DNA of 64,000 nt. Source: Dakarella massiliensis. GTDB lineage: Bacteria > Pseudomonadota > Gammaproteobacteria > Burkholderiales > Burkholderiaceae_F. The notes beneath the pieces were generated by a model, which had not been told where the DNA came from, made no database searches, and saw only the letters and a program-made list of their open reading frames with translations. Positions 44,057-53,387 of the stretch are shown here, piece by piece (position 1 is the first letter of the stretch; every line of letters starts with the position of its first letter). The DNA lies in assembly GCF_001182045.1 (NCBI RefSeq), contig NZ_CVTY01000004.1:124001-188000 (forward strand), in the 5' to 3' direction. A program made the position numbers and the translations under genes.

Positions 44057-44767
44057 TTACTTCGCGCACTTATTGGTGGCAAGGAGATCAGCAAGCTTCG
44101 TGTCCGTCGTGGTCTTATTCGCGCGGACCATATCGGCCGGGCTCTGACCGTGATCGTTGCAGAGGTCCTTGCGGGCACCGGCCTTCAGGAGGCGCTCGAT
44201 ACAGGGGCGGTTCGCGATGCGGGCCGCCATGAAGAGCGGCGTGACGCCGGACTTCGTACGGACATTCACATTCGCGCCTTTCTTGATGAAGAGATCAACG
44301 AGTTCAGCAGAGCCTGCAGCCGCAGCGTAGTGGAGGGGAGACCAGCCGGAGGTACGGTCAACGATGGCACCCTTAGCGAGGAGCGCCTTCACGAGCGGCA
44401 CATTCTTCTTATAGGCCGCGACCATCAGAGCGGATTCGCCCGACGGATTTGCCTTATCCACATCAAGCCCCTTCGCGTTCAGCAGCAGGTCGATCACGTC
44501 AGTGTTATCCGCGCGGATAGCATAGACGAGAGCGGGGTCGCCGTTCGGCATCTTCACGTTCGGGCTGTAGCCCTGGGCGAGCATCTTCTTCACTACGTCG
44601 CCGCGGTTATTCTTTACGGCGCCGGTGAAGTTGGCATAGAGCTCTTCAGGGCCCATCTGAGCCGCGGAGGCGGCTGCCGGGAAGCTGAGCACCGCGGCCG
44701 GCGCGAGCGTCATCATGGCGGCGGCAAAAGCCGATGCGAGCGTAATCTTCAGAGAAGTCTGTTTCAT
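44057..44767 (-). CDS. Exported ankyrin-repeat protein
   Basis: A 236-residue protein with a Sec signal peptide (MKQTSLKITLASAFAAAMM, cleavage near ASA-A about 35). Four to five ankyrin repeats follow (NPSGESALMVAAYKKN; SGWSPLHYAAAAGSAE; SGVTPLFMAARIANR; HGQSPADMVRANK). Probably a periplasmic protein-protein interaction module; no partner can be named. The Sec signal fixes the start at 44767. Confidence 0.9.
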   Translation of the reverse strand: MKQTSLKITLASAFAAAMMTLAPAAVLSFPAAASAAQMGPEELYANFTGAVKNNRGDVVKKMLAQGYSPNVKMPNGDPALVYAIRADNTDVIDLLLNAKGLDVDKANPSGESALMVAAYKKNVPLVKALLAKGAIVDRTSGWSPLHYAAAAGSAELVDLFIKKGANVNVRTKSGVTPLFMAARIANRPCIERLLKAGARKDLCNDHGQSPADMVRANKTTTDTKLADLLATNKCAK

Positions 44768-44823
44768 GCTTTCAATCCTGTGTATTCCAAAAGCGCTTCC
44801 GCATGGGAAAGAGCCGGGATGGC

Positions 44824-45624
44824 TCATTCTCCGGAGACCGGCGGCGGGAGGCGGAAGAACCGGCGGGCGTTGGCCTCGGTCATGCGGGCTGCCTCTTCAG
44901 CAGCGATCTGATGCAATGCGGCTATTTTAGCGACGGTATACGCGACAAAGGAAGGTTCATTCCTGCGTCCGCGCTTCGGTACAGGCGCCAGATAGGGGCA
45001 GTCAGTCTCTGCAAGAATCCTATCCATGGGGATCGCGGCGCAGGCGTCCTGAATTGCAACAGAACGTTTAAATGTCATATTTCCGTTAATGCCGATCATT
45101 CCGCCGGCATCAAGCGCTTTTTTGGCCACCTCAGTAGTAGAGGAGAAGCAGTGAAGAACAAATCCCGTTTCCCCGGCATTTTCGGATTTCAGGATATCGA
45201 CCGCTTCAGACTCCGCGTCCCGTGCATGGATGATGAGAGGCTTCCCGAGGCGCTTCGCGGCCTCAATATGGCGGAGAAACCGCTCGACCTGCCACGGGCA
45301 GGGGGGCTTATGCCAGTAGTAATCAAGCCCGGTTTCCCCGACCGCAACGAAGTTCGGATCTGAGTTCGCGCTGCAGATCTCCTCAACAGTCGGTTCGTGA
45401 CCCACATCCTGATACTCCGGATGCAGCGCCCAGGCGCCCCAGAGATAGCCCGGGTGCTGACTGAGGAGCGCCCGGAGCGGTTTGAGCTCCGGGTCCTCGC
45501 AGCCGATGACGACAGCTCCTGTCAGCCCGGACTCTTTCATGCGGGCAATCACTTCCTCCCGGTCCTCATCAAACTCTTTTGAATTGATGTGGCAGTGGGA
45601 GTCGAAAAGCCTCATCTCGGTCAT
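44824..45624 (-). CDS. tatD: TatD-family metal-dependent DNase
   Basis: A 266-residue TIM-barrel hydrolase with metal ligands in DSHCHINSKEF, GETGLDYYW, IIHARDAESE, LHCFSS and ETDCPYLAP. TatD proteins are 3'-5' DNases linked to DNA repair or quality control. It starts 5 bp after the acyl-CoA ligase gene, so it shares that operon. Confidence 0.93.
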   Translation of the reverse strand: MTEMRLFDSHCHINSKEFDEDREEVIARMKESGLTGAVVIGCEDPELKPLRALLSQHPGYLWGAWALHPEYQDVGHEPTVEEICSANSDPNFVAVGETGLDYYWHKPPCPWQVERFLRHIEAAKRLGKPLIIHARDAESEAVDILKSENAGETGFVLHCFSSTTEVAKKALDAGGMIGINGNMTFKRSVAIQDACAAIPMDRILAETDCPYLAPVPKRGRRNEPSFVAYTVAKIAALHQIAAEEAARMTEANARRFFRLPPPVSGE

Positions 45625-45629
45625 GCCGG

Positions 45630-47480
45630 TCAGGCCTTGTTGTTCGCGTAGAGCTCTTCGATCAGCGCGAGATAGTGCTTCGTGATCACGCGGCGGCGCA
45701 GTTTCATCGTGCTGGTCGTCATGCCGTTTTCAGGCGTCCAGTGTTCGCTCAGAATACGGACAGCGCGCGGCACACCGTACTGTGGGAACTGACGCGTAAG
45801 CTTCCGGATCCGCTGCAGCACAGCACGCTGAGCCTGACGGCTTTCGTAGGAGGCGGGATCTTTCGGGTCGAGCGAAAGTTCGGCACAGAAATTCTCCCAG
45901 CGCGTCGGGTTAACGACAACGAGCACTGCGACAAACGGCCGGTCTTCACCGATGATCATCACCTGCTCAAAAAGCGGATCCGACTGAATGGCGAACTCGA
46001 GATCCACCGGCGGAATCTTTTCACCGGTGGAAGTCACGATGATTTCCTTGATGCGGCCCTTGATGCGGATACGGCCGCCGTCAGAGAGATCCGCCTGGTC
46101 ACCGGTCTTCAGGAAACCATCCTCCGTGAAGGTTTCCTTCGTGGCGTCCGGACGGTGCCAGTAGCCCTTCATCACCTGAGGTCCGCGCACGAGGAGCTCA
46201 TCATTCGCGCCGAGCTTCACCTCAATGCCGGGGAGAGGCTTGCCGACTGTGGTCGGGTGATTGCCGACCGTTTCCGACATTGAAATCACCGGGGCCGATT
46301 CCGTGAGGCCATAGCCCTGGCGGAGATTGATACCCATGGCGCAGAAGAATTTCGCGATGGAGTAATTCAGGGCGGCGCCGCCTGAGATCAGATCACGGAT
46401 ACGGCCGCCGAAAAGGGCCCGGACTCGGGTGCCTATTTTCGCGTCGAGATCAGGCCACGCGGCGTCATCCAGTTCCTCGCGCGGGCTGTGCTCCACAGGA
46501 AGGCTGTTCTTGCGGCAGAACCGGCGCCAGCCCACTTCCTGCGCCCAGGCAAGGGTCTGAACGGCGGCTTCACCTTCGGAAGCGATCTGATTCACGAAGT
46601 TCGTATGAATCTTTTCCAGAACGCGCGGCACGGTGTTCATCGTGGTGGGCTGCGCGTGCTGCATGTCTTCCGTGAGTGACTGAATACCGCGCGAAATCAC
46701 AAGCTGAGAGCCAACTGCGACGGCGAGATAGTAAGCGACCGTACGCTCAAAAGCGTGGGAGAGCGGCAGGTAGCTGAGGGACACATCCTGCTCGGTGAGC
46801 GGGAGACACTGCCAGGTCTGGCTGCAGTTCGCAACAAGCGAGCTGTGAGTCAGCATGACGCCCTTCGGGCGGCCGGTGGTGCCGGACGTGTAGACGAGAG
46901 CCGCGAGATCTTCCGGAGCAGGACGGTCCGCGGGATCGATTTCGGCGTATTCGCCGGCGGCGAGCCAGTCTGTCACCGCTTCGACGCGCGGTGTGCCATG
47001 AAACTCTTTTTCAGTCGGGGTGTCAGAGCAAAGCACCACGGTGCCGAGGGCCGAGAGATCAAGCGTCGGATCGGCATCCCGGATCGAGTGCCAGCGGGCT
47101 TCGGACGCTGTGACCAGTGCCCTTGCGCCGCTGTCCGAGAGGACAAAGGCGCAGGCGGAAGGCGTATCGATTGCATGCATCGGCACAGGGGTCATGCCGC
47201 AGGCGAGCACAGACTGGTCAATCAGAAGGGATTCGATGCTGTTCGTGAGAAGCACCGCGACGCGGTCACCTTTTTTCAGGCCGGATGCCTTGAGGGCCTT
47301 CTGCCAGCGGCGGACTGCGGACAGGAATTCCTTCCACGTGATGGAGGCCCAGGCCTCAGTCGCCCGGTCAAACCACTGATAGGCGATACGGTCAGGCCAC
47401 GTGGCAGCCGTATGCTCAAGCATCTCAGGGAGCGTTCTGCAGCCCTTCGGAAATTCCGGATAGGTATTCATTTCAGTCAT
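45630..47480 (-). CDS. Long-chain fatty acid-CoA ligase (AMP-forming), copy 2
   Basis: A 616-residue ANL-superfamily ligase: the AMP-binding motif LVYTSGTTGRPKGVMLTH, then YGLTESAPVIS, TGDQADLSDGGRIRIKGR, and KEIIVTSTGEKIPP as the catalytic-Lys region. It activates long-chain fatty acids with ATP and CoA. It lies 6 bp after a paralogue of the same length (47487-49343). The tandem arrangement points to duplication with possible chain-length divergence. Confidence 0.92.
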   Translation of the reverse strand: MTEMNTYPEFPKGCRTLPEMLEHTAATWPDRIAYQWFDRATEAWASITWKEFLSAVRRWQKALKASGLKKGDRVAVLLTNSIESLLIDQSVLACGMTPVPMHAIDTPSACAFVLSDSGARALVTASEARWHSIRDADPTLDLSALGTVVLCSDTPTEKEFHGTPRVEAVTDWLAAGEYAEIDPADRPAPEDLAALVYTSGTTGRPKGVMLTHSSLVANCSQTWQCLPLTEQDVSLSYLPLSHAFERTVAYYLAVAVGSQLVISRGIQSLTEDMQHAQPTTMNTVPRVLEKIHTNFVNQIASEGEAAVQTLAWAQEVGWRRFCRKNSLPVEHSPREELDDAAWPDLDAKIGTRVRALFGGRIRDLISGGAALNYSIAKFFCAMGINLRQGYGLTESAPVISMSETVGNHPTTVGKPLPGIEVKLGANDELLVRGPQVMKGYWHRPDATKETFTEDGFLKTGDQADLSDGGRIRIKGRIKEIIVTSTGEKIPPVDLEFAIQSDPLFEQVMIIGEDRPFVAVLVVVNPTRWENFCAELSLDPKDPASYESRQAQRAVLQRIRKLTRQFPQYGVPRAVRILSEHWTPENGMTTSTMKLRRRVITKHYLALIEELYANNKA

Positions 47481-47486
47481 TCTGTA

Positions 47487-49343
47487 TCACTCACCTCGTT
47501 TCGCGTAGAGTTCGTCGATTTCCTTCTCAAGGTTCGCGAGGATTATCCGCCGCTTCAGCTTAAGCGTCGGGGTCATTGTTCCATTTTCAATGGTCCAGGG
47601 AGAGCGCGTGAGGTAAACATCACGCGGCACTCCGTAATTGGGGAAGCTGCGGGTTGCCGCCCGGATCCGCTTCGTCACAGCAACGCGCGCGGTGCGGCTT
47701 CTGAAGCTTTCCGAATCAGTCGGATCTAGTGACAGGCTTTCGCAGAGCTTTTCCCATTCAAGCGGATTCACGACGACAAGCGCCGTGATGAACGGGCGGT
47801 TTTCTCCGACCACCATCACCTGATTCACGAGCGGATCCATCCCGATTGCCTGTTCAAGGTCGTCCGGCGGGATCTTTTCACCGCTCGAAGTCACGATGAT
47901 TTCCTTGATCCGGCCTTTGATCCTGATCTGGCCGTCTGAATAAATCTCAGCAACGTCTCCGGTGTGAAGCCAGCCATCAGGATCGATCGCCTTCGCGGTT
48001 GCCTCGGGAAGCTTCCAGTAGCCCTTCATTACAGACGGGCCTCGTACCAGCAGTTCGTCACCATCCCCGAGTTTTGCCTGAACATTCGGCAGAGCCGGTC
48101 CGACGGTGTTCGGATTGATGGCCCCCATTTTATTCACGGCTATGATCGGCGAATGTTCAGTCATGCCATACCCCTGGACGATCCGGATGCCGAGACCGAG
48201 AAGAATCCGGGATACCGCTGGATTCAGCGCGGCGCCGCCCGATACAAAGCAGTACACGTCGGGGTGCTCGCCGAACGCGCGGCGGACCACAGAGCCAACT
48301 TTGCGGTCGAGGAATCCTGACACAAGCGGATCCAGGAGTGAGAGCGCGCCGCCTTCAACCGGGAGATGATTCTCGCGGCAGAAATTCCGATAGCCGACAT
48401 CAACCGCCCAGTGGAAGATCTTCTGGGCAAAAGGCGGCTGCTTCTTCACGGTCTGGAGAATCTTCGCGCAGATCTGCTCATAGATCCGGGGGACCCCCAT
48501 CATCACGTTTGGGGACGCAAGCTGCATATCCTGGGCGAGCGTCGCGATCGAGCGGCAGAAAATAATTGCGTTTCCCATGCCCATGCCGACGTAGTAGGTC
48601 GTCGTCCGCTCAAAGGTATGCGAGAGCGGCAGGAAGGAGAACCAGCGGTCATGAGGCCGGGGGCATAGGTGCTTCAGCACAGCGCGCACATTGCAGAGCA
48701 CGTTGAGGTGCGTAAGCATGACGCCCTTCGGGCGGCCGGTGGTGCCGGAGGTATAGACGAGGGCTGCGAGATCCCCTCCCTTCGGAGGCGGAGGAAGCGG
48801 TGTTCCGGCGCCTTCTTTTAAGAAGGTTTCGAGGGGAATCACTCTGGGGTGAGCGTCGGAATCTTCGGCCGGAACCTCATCATCCGTGATCACAACGAGC
48901 TGCAGGTCGGGAAGGTCGACGCCGGAGGTGCGGATCCCCTTCCACTTGAGGTACTTGTTTGTCACGAGCACCTTGGCGCCAGAGTCTGAGAGGATATAAG
49001 CCGAGGACCCTGGGGTGTCGATCGAATGGAGCGGCACCGGGGTCAGGGCGTCAGAGAGGACACCCTGATCGAAGCAGATCGCGTCAATCGAATTCGGCAT
49101 CAGCATGGCGCATCGGTCGCCGCGGGTGAGGTTCAGTGCTGCGAAGGCCTCGCGCCAGCGCTGAACCCGGGCATCCATTTCCCTGAATGTCAGGCTGATC
49201 CAGCGCTTCTCTCGGGCACTGTATTCGCGGAAGGCTTCGTCATCGCCCCGGTCCGGAAGGTTATGCGTAAGCAGCTCGGGGAGCGTCTGCAGTAGATCCA
49301 GGCTCTTCGCCCGGGCTGCTGAAGTATCAGTTTGCTGAGCCAA
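47487..49343 (-). CDS. Long-chain fatty acid-CoA ligase (AMP-forming), copy 1
   Basis: A 618-residue paralogue of the next gene: LVYTSGTTGRPKGVMLTH, YGMTEHSPII, LHTGDVAEIYSDGQIRIKGR and KEIIVTSSGEKIPPDDLE. No ATG is available near the N-terminus. The TTG at 49343 has AAGGAA 9 nt upstream and gives a length matching the paralogue; a TTG at 49487 would add 48 residues of Arg/Ala-rich sequence. TTG usage suggests weak translation. Confidence 0.88.
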   Translation of the reverse strand: MAQQTDTSAARAKSLDLLQTLPELLTHNLPDRGDDEAFREYSAREKRWISLTFREMDARVQRWREAFAALNLTRGDRCAMLMPNSIDAICFDQGVLSDALTPVPLHSIDTPGSSAYILSDSGAKVLVTNKYLKWKGIRTSGVDLPDLQLVVITDDEVPAEDSDAHPRVIPLETFLKEGAGTPLPPPPKGGDLAALVYTSGTTGRPKGVMLTHLNVLCNVRAVLKHLCPRPHDRWFSFLPLSHTFERTTTYYVGMGMGNAIIFCRSIATLAQDMQLASPNVMMGVPRIYEQICAKILQTVKKQPPFAQKIFHWAVDVGYRNFCRENHLPVEGGALSLLDPLVSGFLDRKVGSVVRRAFGEHPDVYCFVSGGAALNPAVSRILLGLGIRIVQGYGMTEHSPIIAVNKMGAINPNTVGPALPNVQAKLGDGDELLVRGPSVMKGYWKLPEATAKAIDPDGWLHTGDVAEIYSDGQIRIKGRIKEIIVTSSGEKIPPDDLEQAIGMDPLVNQVMVVGENRPFITALVVVNPLEWEKLCESLSLDPTDSESFRSRTARVAVTKRIRAATRSFPNYGVPRDVYLTRSPWTIENGTMTPTLKLKRRIILANLEKEIDELYAKRGE

Positions 49344-49618
49344 TTTGTATTCCTTCTGATCTTTCCGGAGTTTGGCAGCCGCGGATCGGGGGCGCGCCGC
49401 TGCAGACTTTCCAGCTGTCCAGGGAGCGTCCTCGGCCCCGGCGCATTCATTGCGTGGACGGCTGTTCGAGGGATAACGATAACGCAACAGGGCGTTTTAT
49501 GCCGGTTTTTTTAGCCCCAGGCTTATCCGAGAGGCGGGTAAAGCCGGGCACTTTCCGTGATGTTCGGAACTGATCAGGCGTGTTTTGGGGGGATTAAAGA
49601 AAAGATAGGGATAAAAGC
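49344..49618. other. Intergenic region between the acyl-CoA ligase and the fez-like cluster
   Basis: About 275 bp. Apart from the upstream TTG-initiated extension of the ligase frame I see no gene and no convincing terminator. Confidence 0.4.
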
Positions 49619-50002
49619 TTAGGTCTTATCTCTTTTTGGGTAATCCGCGGATTTCGAACCGGAATCCGGGGTTTCGGAGGGGGGTTCTGCCGGTTCCGTA
49701 ACTTCTTCCTCCGGATCCTGACGATGTCTGCCGGCAAGCCCCTCAGCCATCTGTCCAAAGTCTGACATCGCGCCGGTCAGGCTTTCAGTCATGGCCTCGC
49801 ACCGGCTGATCCAGCCATTGATGGTCTCGCGCAGCAGGATGAGAAAGGCGCGGCACTCTTTCGGCATCAGGAGATAAATCAGGAGCAGACAGACAGTGGC
49901 GGCCACAAGCGCTATCAGCACCGCAGCCGCCGCCCATAGCAGAAGGGCGCCGCCAAGAATCGCCGCAATGGCGGTGAGAATTCCCTTCGTCAGTTTTTCC
50001 AT
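49619..50002 (-). CDS. Small membrane protein of the fez-like cluster
   Basis: A 127-residue protein. A long hydrophobic hairpin (about residues 8-48, two close helices) is followed by an amphipathic helix and an acidic Pro/Glu-rich tail (DPEEEVTEPAEPPSE). Family unknown. It follows the HMA-like gene by 39 bp on the same strand, so it is probably the last gene of the operon. The hairpin plus an amphipathic helix could associate with a membrane-bounded granule, but that is inference. Confidence 0.72.
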   Translation of the reverse strand: MEKLTKGILTAIAAILGGALLLWAAAAVLIALVAATVCLLLIYLLMPKECRAFLILLRETINGWISRCEAMTESLTGAMSDFGQMAEGLAGRHRQDPEEEVTEPAEPPSETPDSGSKSADYPKRDKT

Positions 50003-50041
50003 GCCTAAAGCCTTCCGGGGCCCGCCAGAGCCCCATTCCTA

Positions 50042-50548
50042 TCAGATAACCGTACTTCTGTAGCGTATCAGATGCCAGGCAAGGAAGGCGGTGAAAGCAA
50101 CACCGGACGCGACATGAAGCGCCATCTTGCCGCCGGGACCGATTCCGGGAACGAGACCGAGCAGCGTGAGCGCGTAGGTAGCGGTCATGGCGCGGTTCAC
50201 GTTCTGGTTCACGAGCTTGGAGCCGTGGAAGGGATTGAGGTCACCGATCTGGAAACCCTTCGCAGGAGCTCTCTGTCGGGAAGATGCCGACTTCGCCGCG
50301 GCCGGTTTCTCCTCAGGAAGAGCGGCAGAGGCGAGGGCCTTCAGCTGCTCGATATCGAGCTTTGCCGGATCCCAGAGCAGGAGGAGGCTCCCAACGCGGG
50401 GATTGATTTCCACGGAACGGACGCCTTCAAGCCCCGCGAGGAAAGTTTTCACCTGCTTCACGGTTTCCGCGTTTTTCAGCGCGGCGTGCCGAGCCCGGAG
50501 ACGCCCCGGGAAGTAGCTTCGGATGCAGTTTTCAAAAGAGTCCGTCAT
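50042..50548 (-). CDS. HMA-like (Cys-less, GRxR motif) membrane protein, FezC-like candidate
   Basis: A 168-residue protein. Residues 10-85 form an HMA-like ferredoxin fold (SYFPGRLRARHAALKN; VRSVEINPRVGSLLLLWD) in which the metal-binding CxxC is replaced by Gly15-Arg-x-Arg18. A Lys/Ala linker (92-110) leads to one or two C-terminal helices (about 128-162). The same GRxR domain forms the N-terminus of the ATPase next door, whose stop codon overlaps this start by 4 bp. This pairing is what I recall of FezC and FezB of ferrosome clusters; the assignment needs a profile match to be firm. Confidence 0.75.
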   Translation of the reverse strand: MTDSFENCIRSYFPGRLRARHAALKNAETVKQVKTFLAGLEGVRSVEINPRVGSLLLLWDPAKLDIEQLKALASAALPEEKPAAAKSASSRQRAPAKGFQIGDLNPFHGSKLVNQNVNRAMTATYALTLLGLVPGIGPGGKMALHVASGVAFTAFLAWHLIRYRSTVI

Positions 50549-52638
50549 GATGCATTTCCTGTCAGATAATTGCCGCGCATTGAATTCACGCAGACGCCGA
50601 TCGTGGTGCCGTTATGGAGCAGGGCACCGGCAGCCGGCGTGAGAACATTGGTGAGACCGCCGGCAAGGAAGAGCGTGTTAAGACCGACGCTCGCCTTGAA
50701 GTTCGTCTGCACGCGGGTCATGGCGCTGCGTGCGAGACGGATGGCCTTCGGAAGATCGGCGAGGTTATTTGCCGTAAGCACGACGTCCGCGACTTCCTGA
50801 GCGATATCCGTTCCGTCGCGGAGCGAAACGCCGACATCAGAGCTCGTGAGGGCCGGAGTGTCGTTGATGCCGTCGCCCACCATGATCACCTTGTAGCCGG
50901 CGGCGCGGAGCGCCTTCACGGCGTCAGCCTTGCTTTCCGGGAGCATCTGCGCGCGGAACTCATCAATTCCTAGTCGGGCCGCGATATTCGCCGCGGTTCT
51001 CGGGTCGTCGCCAGTCAGCATCACAACTTTCTTGATCCCCAGGCCCTTCAGTTCCCGGATTACTTCCACCGCGTTTTCTTTCGGCGGATCCTCGACCCCG
51101 AAGACACCGATCAGTTTCCCGGCATGAGCCATGTAGAGGATGCTCTTGCCCTGGTCTGAAAGCCGGATGATATCGTTATTCATCACGCTGACATCGACAT
51201 TCTCATCCTCCTCCACAAAGTGGCGGGAGCCAAGAATAATGTCACGCCCTTCAACCCGGGAGCGGATGCCGTGAGCAACGACATACTTCACCTCAGAGTC
51301 ATGTGCTTCGATCAGATGATCGAGACCGGCTTCGCGCGCCGCCTTCACAATGCTGTGAGAGACGGGGTGCGGGAAATGCTCTTCAAGGCAGGCCGCGACT
51401 TTGAGGAGCTCATCCTCACTCCATTCACCGGCCGACACCACGTCCGTGAGGCGCGGGGTAGCCTGAGTAAGCGTTCCGGTCTTATCGAACACCACAACGT
51501 CAGCCTCAGCGAGTGACTCGAGATGACGCCCGCCCTTCACGAGAATGTTTTCCCGGGTTCCTTCCTTCATGGCGGAGAGAACACAGAGCGGCGTGGAGAG
51601 TCTGAGCGCGCAGCTGTAGTCAACGAGGAGCACGGATGCGGTGCGGGTGAGATTCCGCGTAAAGAGGAACACGAGACCAGCAAGAAGGAAGTTGAACGGC
51701 ACAATCGCGTCCGCCAGATGATCCATCCGGCTTTCGATCCCTGACTTCTGACGCTCACTTTCATCAATAAAGCGGGCAATCTGATTCAGGCGGGAATTCT
51801 CGACAGATCCGGTCGGACGGATATCGACTTCACCCTCTTCAACCACGGTACCCGCGAACACGGGCATACCCTTCGCTTTGCGGACCGGCAGAGGTTCTCC
51901 CGTCATCGTTGACTGGTTGACGAAGGCTTCACCCGAAACCACGGTGCCGTCAACCGGAATGGCGGCGCCTGAGCGCGCCACGATGAATTCGTCGTCATTC
52001 AGAAGCTGAATGCTCTTCTGACGCACACTGCCATCGGGTTCGCGCACCCAGACCGTGTTCACTCGGACCGTGAGCTGCTCGGCAAGCGAATCCAGAGACT
52101 TTTTCTTCGTCGCCTTTTCGAGCATGTCGCCGAGACCGAGGAGGAGGATCACGAGACCGGCGGTCCCAAAGTCCCGCATCAGAAGCGAAATACCGACCGC
52201 TGAGGCGTCCAGTACCTCAACATTCAGTTTTCCTTTCAGGAGTTCGCTGATTCCCCGGCCGATGAACGGAATGGATCCGATGGCGGTATGAATCGTGTTC
52301 CAGAGTGTAGGAAGCAGAGGACGCACGAAAACATAGCGTTCAAGCGGCCACCAGTTGTAGTCGGGATCCTTAGGCGCAAGCCCTCGCTGGGCTGAGGCGG
52401 GGCGGGGCGGCGCGGCTTCGGTGCGGATGCCAGCGAGCGCGTCAACCGCGGTGAGCAGCCCCTGCTCCGTGGAATAGGTGATAAGAATGGAGCCGCAGCG
52501 CGGGCTCACCCGGACACCTTCGACGCCGGCGATCGCGTCGAGTTTTTCGGCGATCGTTTCAGCGAGACTTCGGGTGAAGCAGTTCGCTGACCTCCAGCGG
52601 ATGCGTCCCGGGATGTGATGGACAACGGTGAGATTCAT
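50545..52638 (-). CDS. P1B-type ATPase with SCA motif, candidate ferrosome ATPase FezB
   Basis: A 697-residue P-type ATPase. The N-terminal domain has PGRIRWRSANCF (Gly11-Arg12, Arg14) and VSPRCGSILITYS, an HMA fold without CxxC. Core motifs are intact: MTGEPLP (245-251), DKTGTLTQ with phosphorylated Asp385, and MVGDGINDTPALTSSDVGV. The membrane metal motif is DYSCALRLSTP (Ser342-Cys-Ala) instead of CPC. An SCA motif is, to my knowledge, characteristic of the P1B-6 group, which includes the iron-storage ATPase FezB. Substrate is inferred as iron. It differs clearly from the ZntA-like pump at 10420-12888. Confidence 0.88.
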   Translation of the reverse strand: MNLTVVHHIPGRIRWRSANCFTRSLAETIAEKLDAIAGVEGVRVSPRCGSILITYSTEQGLLTAVDALAGIRTEAAPPRPASAQRGLAPKDPDYNWWPLERYVFVRPLLPTLWNTIHTAIGSIPFIGRGISELLKGKLNVEVLDASAVGISLLMRDFGTAGLVILLLGLGDMLEKATKKKSLDSLAEQLTVRVNTVWVREPDGSVRQKSIQLLNDDEFIVARSGAAIPVDGTVVSGEAFVNQSTMTGEPLPVRKAKGMPVFAGTVVEEGEVDIRPTGSVENSRLNQIARFIDESERQKSGIESRMDHLADAIVPFNFLLAGLVFLFTRNLTRTASVLLVDYSCALRLSTPLCVLSAMKEGTRENILVKGGRHLESLAEADVVVFDKTGTLTQATPRLTDVVSAGEWSEDELLKVAACLEEHFPHPVSHSIVKAAREAGLDHLIEAHDSEVKYVVAHGIRSRVEGRDIILGSRHFVEEDENVDVSVMNNDIIRLSDQGKSILYMAHAGKLIGVFGVEDPPKENAVEVIRELKGLGIKKVVMLTGDDPRTAANIAARLGIDEFRAQMLPESKADAVKALRAAGYKVIMVGDGINDTPALTSSDVGVSLRDGTDIAQEVADVVLTANNLADLPKAIRLARSAMTRVQTNFKASVGLNTLFLAGGLTNVLTPAAGALLHNGTTIGVCVNSMRGNYLTGNAS

Positions 52639-52769
52639 GCGGAAAAGGTCCTTCTGTGTGTTTCGGCCTGCACAAAATAAAACGGAGCCGGGCTTTCGCC
52701 TGGCTCCATCACACCTTCTGATTGCAGCTTTCAGGGGAAAGCCGGTCGGTATTGCTTACGGACCCGGTA

Positions 52770-53075
52770 TCAGGCAGCAGCGGGCTTTTCAGCAGCGGGC
52801 TGCGCGGGAGCGGCTTCCTGAAGCACCGGTTCCTTATCGGAACGGCGTTCTTCAGACTTCGCCTGGGCTTCGGCGAGCACGTCAGAAATATCCTCACGGG
52901 CAGCGTCAACCTTCTCGAGAACCTTCTCGCGGACGTCATAGCCGCGGGAAAGGAGATCAGAGGCGATAGGCTTGATGCCCTTCAGCTTGCCGCGGGAAAC
53001 CACGGTAGCACCGATAGCACCGATAGCGATGCCGCCAAGGAGGAAGAGTCCGCACTTCACGACTTCACGGTTCAT
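52770..53075 (-). CDS. Small membrane-anchored protein, first gene of the fez-like cluster
   Basis: A 101-residue protein. One Gly-rich membrane helix (CGLFLLGGIAIGAIGATVV, about 8-27) is followed by a charged amphipathic region (about 35-72) and an Ala/Pro/Glu tail. Small Gly-rich membrane proteins of this type (DUF6110-like) accompany SCA-type P1B ATPases; whether it equals FezA I cannot say. It has its own promoter upstream and precedes the ATPase gene by 131 bp. The His/Cys content is too low for direct metal storage. Confidence 0.75.
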   Translation of the reverse strand: MNREVVKCGLFLLGGIAIGAIGATVVSRGKLKGIKPIASDLLSRGYDVREKVLEKVDAAREDISDVLAEAQAKSEERRSDKEPVLQEAAPAQPAAEKPAAA

Positions 53076-53173
53076 TTTGTTCTGGCCTTTATAGAGTAGA
53101 TAGATTTTGTGCTGAGGCGCCTCTTCGTCTCCCTTGAAAGGAGATGATTGTGAGAAGCGTTTTTATTCGCTAC

Positions 53174-53202
53174 ATTCTACCGAAGAAAAATATTTCTGGT
53201 AA
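53174..53202 (-). promoter_or_regulatory. Promoter of the fez-like cluster
   Basis: On the minus strand, -35 TTACCA (53197-53202), a 17-bp spacer, and -10 TAGAAT (53174-53179), about 100 nt before the first gene. I see no good 19-bp Fur box overlapping it. Confidence 0.5.
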
Positions 53203-53337
53203 CTGCCCCATTTTTTAGCACAGATGGCGACAAACAGGCAATCTGTGCTGAAGAGTTACTCAGAGGGGGTATCTGGCCTGGTTGTCAGAAAAGCGATGCT
53301 ATCGGGTGAAAGAGAAGGGGGATTGGAAGGGAAAAGG

Positions 53338-53368
53338 CAAAAAAAACCGGGCTTGCAGGTAAGCCCGG
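53338..53368 (-). terminator. Terminator downstream of the 102-residue ORF
   Basis: CCGGGCTT (53347-53354) pairs with AAGCCCGG (53361-53368), with a T run on the minus strand. It lies about 20 bp after the stop of 53388-53696, supporting that frame as a transcribed unit. Confidence 0.75.
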
Positions 53369-53387
53369 ACACCAAGAAAAGCATGGT

